A DNA stretch of 64,000 nucleotides. It comes from Mytilus galloprovincialis. Lineage: Eukaryota; Mollusca; Bivalvia; Mytilida; Mytilidae. Position numbers and translations under genes: made by a program. Positions within the stretch are counted from its first letter, which is position 1. Every line of letters starts with the position of its first letter. The stretch spans positions 60,668,439 through 60,732,438 of the forward strand of contig NC_134847.1 in the NCBI RefSeq assembly GCF_965363235.1, in the 5' to 3' direction. Under the pieces are notes generated by a model that saw nothing but the letters and a program-made list of their open reading frames with translations, ran no database searches and was not told where the DNA came from. This document shows, one piece after another, positions 58,401 to 64,000 of this stretch.

Positions 58401-61400
58401 TCCAATACAACCATATTATTGAGAAGGAATGTTTACATGCTTTACTCTCGTACTAGTATTACAGGGTTCTTGTGGCGTTCCCCTTAGACACACATCTTTT
58501 TAACGATGTTTAAAAAAAAGACAGAACCAATTTAATGTCATATTTCCCTATTTTTTAAATATAACTAAAAGTCTTTTATCTGACAAGAATACCCCTATTT
58601 AGCGAACAAGTAATTTATTCTTTTTTCTGTTATTGAATACCAAGAAAGAAAATAAATCCCGAAATTAATTTGAAACTTTGATACTCAAAAGTTTCCCAGC
58701 AAAATATTCACATTCCCTGGGGATAATTAGTGTTCGTCCAGTGGCATATATAACAATTGTGATGACGAATTACTTCCTTTGTTCGAGAACAATCTTATTG
58801 AAATATAAATCTGTGATTTTACTAGGTCCACAGCTTCAATGAACCAAAGCAAAAGTTATACATCGACCTGTATTTAAATCAAATTGGTTCTCCTCTTCTT
58901 CTGGTATACAATAGTCTATCGACATTCGATGATTACATACTGTTGGCATACGTGGACTAGTCTGTTTACAACACTTTTACCCCTATTTATTCAAAATATA
59001 TGTTTTTTTCTTATGTTCAATGTATACATGTATATATTTTAAATTGCGCTATAGTTCCGTAACTTTCTATCCAGTCGTATAAACGAATCGTCGGCAAGTG
59101 CGTACATTTTTTTAAATCAATATTTCTGGTCTGTTCCAATCTGTCCTTCACTATTGACAATGACTATATATTACATTTTCCCAAATTCACCCTTGGAAAA
59201 AATATTTAAATAGATTTTAATTTCATCAAATCTTATTTTTTGGGTATTATTTATATGTTTATGAATTACATTCTTTACACCAGAAATGTTATTTATAAAC
59301 AAGCGTATGAGTTTAGTAATGACAAGTAAGACATAGCTGTATATTATTCATCTGATAGTTCAAAATGGAAAGTCATAAGTTATAAGTTATCAGCCGTGTA
59401 CACTGATCAATACCTGCAGAAGTGAAACGATGCATGAACTTGCAAGCCCGACAGAAAATCGCTTGAATACCTGGACGTGTCACCTCACACCCCTCACAAT
59501 ACCTTTGGAAGTAATACCTTTAGCCATGCTGGTGATCAGATGAGGGAAGATCAAAATATATTTGTTTATTACTTTAAAGAATTATGAACAAATTAGATTT
59601 TCGAAAACAATTTTCACGGAACACTTATTTATGATTTCAACCTTGACTTTTCACCTAATTCCAATATCAACAGTTTAAAAACAACAGACCATGGTAATTT
59701 AAAAAAAGTAAGAATATTTTTCGTATCAAGTTAGTTAGTCGGATAAAACAACCGTACGATTGACAAGATATCGACACGCAATTACGACTACATCGGTTAC
59801 TGTAGTTTTGTTTCTTTGTGGTTTATAGACATATCGTTTTTATTAATCGGGAAAGAAGACAAAATGGCGGATCGCAGAGAATTGATACTCTAAATTTAAA
59901 ATCGATGGTGATCGCTTATCTAGCGGAATAAAACTTTAATATCTATGAATTTGAGCATTTTTATACAGAATGAACATAATATCAATTTTTGATTTTTTTG
60001 CGAAGTTTCCCTTTAAATCAACTTTCCGTCACACCAATATGTTGAATCAACTAACTTCAAAACATTTATTTAGAGACATGAACTAATGTGACTCAGTATC
60101 CAAATGATTTATTTGTTTATACATTTAATTTGACAACGAAGTTAAAATTTGAAAATAGAGAATAAAAATCATTAGTCTTGGAATGTCAGAAATTAGAATA
60201 TTTCATTTTGAATTAATTATACCAGATACATGTAGGAAACATCTATTGTAAGCCTTACTTTTAAAAGATAACTACAATGTACCAATACTGATTACTTAAG
60301 GTGGTACCCAACACTTTCACTAAAATTAATTTGGCTCGTTTAATTTTCATTAAATTTTGTCAAAGTATTTACTTTGACACATTTTATCAAAAATATAAAA
60401 AAAATTAAAAATTTAAACCAACCGTTTTGTCAGAAAAATTACACTGGTTATATAGCAATTTGACAAACACCAATTTTGATCATTGAGAAGCTTAATATTC
60501 CTTTTACAACACAACGTAATCAAAACGTTAAGCTGACTTTACAGAGTTATCTCCCTGTAGTGTTAGGTACCACCTTAAGTCTGAATCTGCTTTCACCAGT
60601 AAAACAATGTCATCTCAGTCATGTACTTATTATTGCCATATCATTTGTTTACAGAACATATGATACAGTTAATTAATTACAAGAGCTAATTGTTTCTTTG
60701 TTTTATAGAAACAGGAAGAGTTTTTACCTTTGGTGCTAATGACTGGGGACAGTTAGGTTTAGATCATACAAAGCCTGCATACAAACCAACCTGTGTTAAA
60801 AGTAAGTCAGTCATGTAAAAGTGGTTAATAAGTATTTTTTTAATATGTAAATAAGAAGAATTAATGGAAATATTGTGCATTTTTTTTAATTATGCAGTTA
60901 TTTGAATTCAAAAGATAAGCTGCATTTTAGTTCATTGTATTGTTTTATTAGTCAGTGTCTTTCACTCCTTAGAACCTCTTCTTTTTTAACCTTGTGTATT
61001 ATATTCGCTTTACTTTATTTGATAATTGTTATTTTGTACTTTTTTCCTTAATTTTACAGAATTAAAACAAGAAAAAAGTTATTTAGTGGCATGTGGTAGA
61101 GTCCATACAATAGTAGCTACAGGTAATTATGACACTCCATGTTTTACACCAGGAATGATAAGAATATGTCTTGAATATTGTCAGTTTATGCATTTTTGTC
61201 CAGGTAAGGCATAAATGAATCAAAAATATAAAATAACTTCTCTGAATGATTGTCTGAACTGATGTCAGACTTGATACATAATTTCTTTCTGTCATCATCA
61301 GTCTGTCATAAATGATTGGTGATCAGCTGATAAATCAAGTTTATTAAAGAGAAATACTTGACTTTTGAAACATTGCTATGTAAATCTACCATGGAATACT

Positions 61401-63388
61401 GTTGAAATACAATATATTGTTCCACTTGAATTACTTAAAAAAAAAACAAAAAAACTACAATCCAGTTTTAAGATTGAAATCATGTTTCTTGGGAGTAGGT
61501 GTTTATACTTAAGTAGCTTTACTATCTACAATTAATGGCATCTGAAGTTTAATTTTCACTTTAATCTCTATCAATACTGTCTTTGACTTATACCTGCCTA
61601 GAAAAATGTTCAACCATAGTGTGTCAACAATATTTGCTATTTGGATGGGTGTGAGGAGTATCAGATTGTGTCTCTCTTAATTATTATATCTGTTCTTGAT
61701 CTCATTTCAAGTAGTCATCTTCAGGGGTGTGGAAATATTTGCTGTGGGCACTTGTCCCTGGGCAAGTAAAACTGTAAATTTCACTTGTCCGGAAAAAAAG
61801 TTACTTGCCCTGATGGTTCCAATAAATATTGAAGTATTTCATTGTTCGCTAATACATAATTCTTGGCACTGTTTTGCATCACAAACAAATAAAATCCATG
61901 TGTTTAAATGTAAAAAAAAAAATAGGAAAGTAGGTTAACGTCTATGGGTCAGAAACCTTACAGCAAACCAACCAATGAAATGACATGTAAAAGTCATTTT
62001 TGCAGCAGTTTTTGAATAAGAATTGTAGCCAGTAGATACATATAATGATATACTAATTTAGAGGACAGTGAGTGAAGAAATGAAAATTAACTATTGATTT
62101 TTTTTGGGCGTTTCTCTCAACTGACACACTTGGTTTTTTTTTTATAATTGTCTTAATGGGTAATTAAAGCAGCATCCCTTCTATTTACCACTCTGACAAC
62201 AAATAATATTGACCTTTGATCTATAAATATAAAGACAAACTGAAAATAATTTTATTTTCCGAATTTCCATCCTAGATAACCAGGTGCAATCTGATAGTCA
62301 CGATGTCTGAAATTCTCGCTTCTGTATTTTTTTTAATACTCTTTATCCTTCATTTGCGTTTTTGTTTTTTTTTTACTCGACTCATTACTTTTTTTGTCTT
62401 GCTTGTCCACTGTTTTTTAAAGTATTTATCAATCTGAATCTCGATACAAATTATACAAAATAACACTTCCGGTACATGATGGATAAAACCTTATCGACGA
62501 TCCCGGGTCAATGGACAAAACTAATCAATGTTAACCGACTCGGGTTCACATACTTATTTTTATTTATTTTGTTAATCGATCTATTTCCGTTATGTAACAT
62601 TCATCGTCATGAACTTTGGTGTTTTTACTCGCTGACCATTGGTTTCTTTTACATAAATTTAACATCTTTACACATTTTAAATTTATTCTATATTTTTGTT
62701 GGATTTGAACTTTGTCTCTATAACTTTTTACTCGTCCACGGGCAATCTAGACAAAAATAAATACTTGTCCGGTTGTTCAAATGTACGAGTCGGGCGAGTC
62801 GGGCATAGCATTTCCACACCCCTGATCTTAGTCTTTAGATTTGAAACATATTACAAAAGTTATGACTGAAAGGGTAAACAGATTTTAATGTGATTTGATA
62901 AACAAATTGTACCTGTAAATAAACATTTGCTAATGCCAGAGGCATTTGATCAGTGAGTAGACCTAAGTTTGTAATGTTTTTATCACTTCAACTCTTATTT
63001 TATTCCATCACAGTGACAAGAGTAGTAGAGAGCATAAAGGAATGAACAGCATTGATGCACTAAAGAAAATTATAAAAAAAACCATAAGAAATTAAAACAA
63101 AACATTTTACTTATTACACGTTTTGTCGTATGACAAATCCTCAGATGAATATATCAAACAATTTATTGATCATGTTATATAATTACCAGAATTTATAATC
63201 AGTCAAATTTGAATTTTTGTCTTTTTTTTCAGAATCTGGTAAACTTTATTCCTTTGGTGCTAATTCAGAAGGCCAGCTTGGTATAGAAGATTGTTCTAGT
63301 AGTAATGAACCCAGAGAAATAACGGGAATATCTACACATAAATATAAACAGCTGTCAGCAGGGGCAGATCACTCTGCTGCATTAACAG
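52461..63388 (+). CDS. RPGR: RPGR, retinitis pigmentosa GTPase regulator homologue, 5' part (5 exons)
   Basis: Exons are 52461-52491, 54445-54570, 60709-60801, 61060-61122 and 63233-63388. All introns are GT..AG and all fall in phase 1, and the joined frame (156 codons) stays open and runs off the window at a donor. After [10 protein letters not shown] the product has [21 protein letters not shown] and [12 protein letters not shown] (first RCC1 blade), [25 protein letters not shown], then [15 protein letters not shown] and [11 protein letters not shown]. These are RCC1 propeller repeats, and the [14 protein letters not shown]..KFW start is specific to RPGR rather than RCC1 or HERC proteins. 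RPGR works at the ciliary transition zone, with RPGRIP1 and the ARL3/PDE6D prenyl-cargo system. The remaining blades and C-terminal region lie outside. Introns, especially 2 (6.1 kb) and 4 (2.1 kb), are packed with inverted-repeat elements. Confidence 0.93.
52911..53310. mobile_element. Foldback-type repeat in RPGR intron 1
   Basis: CTAGTCAAATCGGCAC and GTCAATTCGGCACCCGG motifs on the left face TGCCGATTTGACTTTTTC and CCGATTTGACTAGG motifs on the right, giving inverted multi-copy ends. On the right a 40-bp unit starting GCCGATTTGAC is tandemly duplicated (53228 and 53268). No coding content. Confidence 0.65.
53375..53590. repeat. Degenerate AAATCCTGACATCCTGAA-type repeat
   Basis: Short irregular units (AAATCCTGATGTCCTGAA, AAATCCTGACATCCTGAA, AAATCCTGGTCGATCCC) occur between GAGGGGTCCTGATCCCGAAA and CCCCCCTCCATCCC. 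G-rich and C-rich ends make a loose inverted pair. Probably a decayed MITE. Confidence 0.4.
54905..55653 (+). mobile_element. Second Helitron-like element with about 195-bp tandem units
   Basis: CTTGGACAGAAGCTTGTTTA starts units at about 54932, 55133, 55326 and 55517 (last diverged). The 3' end has a hairpin GGGTTCC-AC-GGAACCC, then TTG, CTAA and T, fitting a Helitron end (hairpin plus CTRR, inserted before T). The 5' boundary is not certain; TTTTTGTCGAGCC at 54922 is repeated as TTTTTGTTGAGCC at 55587. It lies in RPGR intron 2. Its sequence is unrelated to the element at 30140. Confidence 0.55.
55837..56106. mobile_element. Foldback element, about 115-bp arms
   Basis: TTACAGCCAATTCCAATGAG (55837) pairs with the DNA ending CAATGGAATCAGCTGTAA (56105). 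Pairing continues through ATATCTTTGGTTAGCTTGCT / AGCAAGCTAACCAAAGATAT, TGAAGTCATTA / TAATGACTTCA and CTACCCTCC / GGAGGGTAG. AGTCCAACAGA and TCTGTCTGTAGGACT form the centre. RPGR intron 2. Confidence 0.9.
56222..60016. mobile_element. 3.8-kb candidate DNA transposon flanked by TTAA
   Basis: TTAA-AGGGAAATTCCGCGA at the left and the complement of TTAA-AGGGAAACTTCGCAA at the right form imperfect inverted ends of about 17 bases bounded by TTAA on both sides. Looser similarity extends inward (TTATGTTCAT occurs near both tips). TTAA duplications are typical of piggyBac-like elements. No transposase was recognised; internal frames are under 65 codons. It occupies most of RPGR intron 2 and holds a palindrome at 57117. 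Alternatively, two related short elements could flank ordinary intron DNA. Confidence 0.45.
57117..57246. repeat. Palindrome with 31-bp arms
   Basis: GGTCTCTAAAAACACCGCAA pairs with TTGCGGTGTTTTTAGAGACC. Pairing extends to AGGACCTCCT / AGGAGGTCCT. Inside, AAGGTCCTTTGTGCTC and GAGGTCCTTAGTGCTCCTTTGTG repeat the same words, so the hairpin may be compound. Confidence 0.85.
60295..60579. mobile_element. 285-bp MITE
   Basis: CTTAAGGTGGTACCCAACAC at 60295 is matched by GTGTTAGGTACCACCTTAAG ending at 60579, about 19-20 bp inverted ends with one offset. The interior is AT-rich. It lies 130 bases upstream of RPGR exon 3. Confidence 0.85.
61722..62824. mobile_element. 1.1-kb inverted-repeat element with 5-bp target duplication
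   Basis: The ends are CAGGGGTGTGGAAATA and (T)ATTTCCACACCCCTG-like, about 15 bp perfectly inverted. ATCTT stands directly outside both ends (61717-61721 and 62825-62829). Next to the ends are ACTTGTCCCTGGGCAAG- and CTTGTCCGG-type motifs on both sides. The CAGGGG tip recalls hAT-like elements, though those usually make 8-bp duplications. A 94-codon frame inside (62476-62760) is hydrophobic and unrecognised. RPGR intron 4. Confidence 0.8.
62830..63232. other. End of RPGR intron 4, nothing further seen
   Basis: AT-rich intron DNA ending in a long pyrimidine tract (CTTTTTTTTCAG) that forms the exon 5 acceptor. Confidence 0.5.
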
Positions 63389-63550
63389 GTGAAAACATAT
63401 GATGGAGAGGGGTTGATATCTTAAACTGTTGAAAATATTATTATCTATTGTTCATATAATTTTAAGCAGGTTTGAGTAAATGTCAACTAGACAGCAAGCA
63501 AACAACTCAAACTAGTTTTTACTATTTTGCAACATATTTTTGTTACACTA

Positions 63551-63818
63551 CAGCTTGGGTGGATTTTGCTTTGTCCACCGGCCCACCATGGGAGTGGGCA
63601 TCGGGTGGGCAAAATTTCTACCTTGTCCACTCTGCCCACCTGTTAGAGTGGGCATTCAATAACTTTTGTATCATCTAAAGACTTGCAAGTACAATCACTA
63701 GAAAAAAGCAGATAAGCATTTTTAATCAATATTTTTACAAAAAAGAGATTATAGCTAGAGTGGGAACGGGTGGACTGCCCACGGTGGGCAGGTGGAAAAA
63801 ACAAAATCCACACGGCTG
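63551..63818. mobile_element. 268-bp inverted-repeat element (MITE-like)
   Basis: CAGCTTGGGTGGATTTTG at the left pairs with ACAAAATCCACACGGCTG at the right, with a second inner pair (TTGTCCACCGGCCCACC / GGTGGGCAGGTGG). GTGGGCA and TGCCCACC words recur through the element. RPGR, just after exon 5. Confidence 0.75.
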
Positions 63819-64000
63819 TTGTGTATGTACAAGTTAGGCTATATATTTTCTTTGGCAGAAGCTGAAGCTTTATACATTCTGTGAATTGATACTTGTGAAG
63901 GATTGCACAAAATAGAAACACTCTTTGTAAAATATTTTTGAAAATTTACCTAGAACTCCTTTCACCATCTGAAAATTTAAGTTTGTATACAAAGTATGGT
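63819..64000. other. Intron sequence to window end
   Basis: No exon of RPGR or other feature is seen before the window ends. Confidence 0.4.

Noticed and set aside
62476-62760. 94-codon hydrophobic frame as a transposase or membrane gene
   Set aside because: It lies inside a 1.1-kb non-autonomous element, is AT-driven in composition and shows no transposase motif.
1-64000. tRNA, rRNA or other structured RNA genes
   Set aside because: I looked for B-box-like GGTTCGAATCC words and paired arms and found none convincing. A covariance-model scan would be decisive.

Overview
This window looks like nuclear DNA of a marine bivalve, most probably a mussel close to Mytilus. It is AT-rich, genes are split by large introns full of repeats, and dispersed repeats that I recognise as common in mussel genomes recur in both orientations. 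I name four repeat families A to E by their internal motifs, because no database was available. No bacterial, organellar or CRISPR features are visible.

Layout. (1) 1-6 kb: two tandem, same-strand Toll-like receptor genes. The first is cut by the window edge; the second is a complete single-exon gene of 758 codons. (2) 6-10.7 kb: 21-bp and 63-bp minisatellites and an unequal direct duplication built from dispersed repeats. (3) 11.2-20.4 kb: a split gene for a small multi-pass membrane protein of about 209 residues. Its first intron carries a short inverted-repeat element, a 3.6-kb DNA transposon with long inverted ends and a decayed reading frame, and foldback palindromes. (4) 20.4-41 kb: essentially gene-free, with a 2.9-kb long-inverted-repeat element, a Helitron-like element carrying 500-bp tandem units, a family with ends rich in TTGTACAA, a 2-kb element with 14-bp inverted ends and two tandem arrays, and LINE fragments. 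(5) 41.8-43.0 kb, minus strand: a decayed gene for a glycosylated membrane protein. (6) 43-52 kb: LINE fragments, one with the head-to-head layout left by twin priming, plus nested repeats. (7) 52.4-64 kb: the 5' part of a gene for RPGR, the ciliary RCC1-repeat protein, with five in-phase exons separated by introns loaded with inverted-repeat elements. It runs off the right edge.

The four genes do not form a functional unit. The TLR pair is innate immunity, RPGR is ciliary trafficking, and the membrane protein is unassigned. The most unusual content is the mobile DNA: several non-autonomous elements combine long inverted ends, subterminal repeated motifs and internal satellite-like arrays. 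I see no sign of a new multigene system; the best candidates for undescribed biology are the long-TIR elements at 12.5-16.1, 26.1-29.0 and 36.5-37.8 kb.
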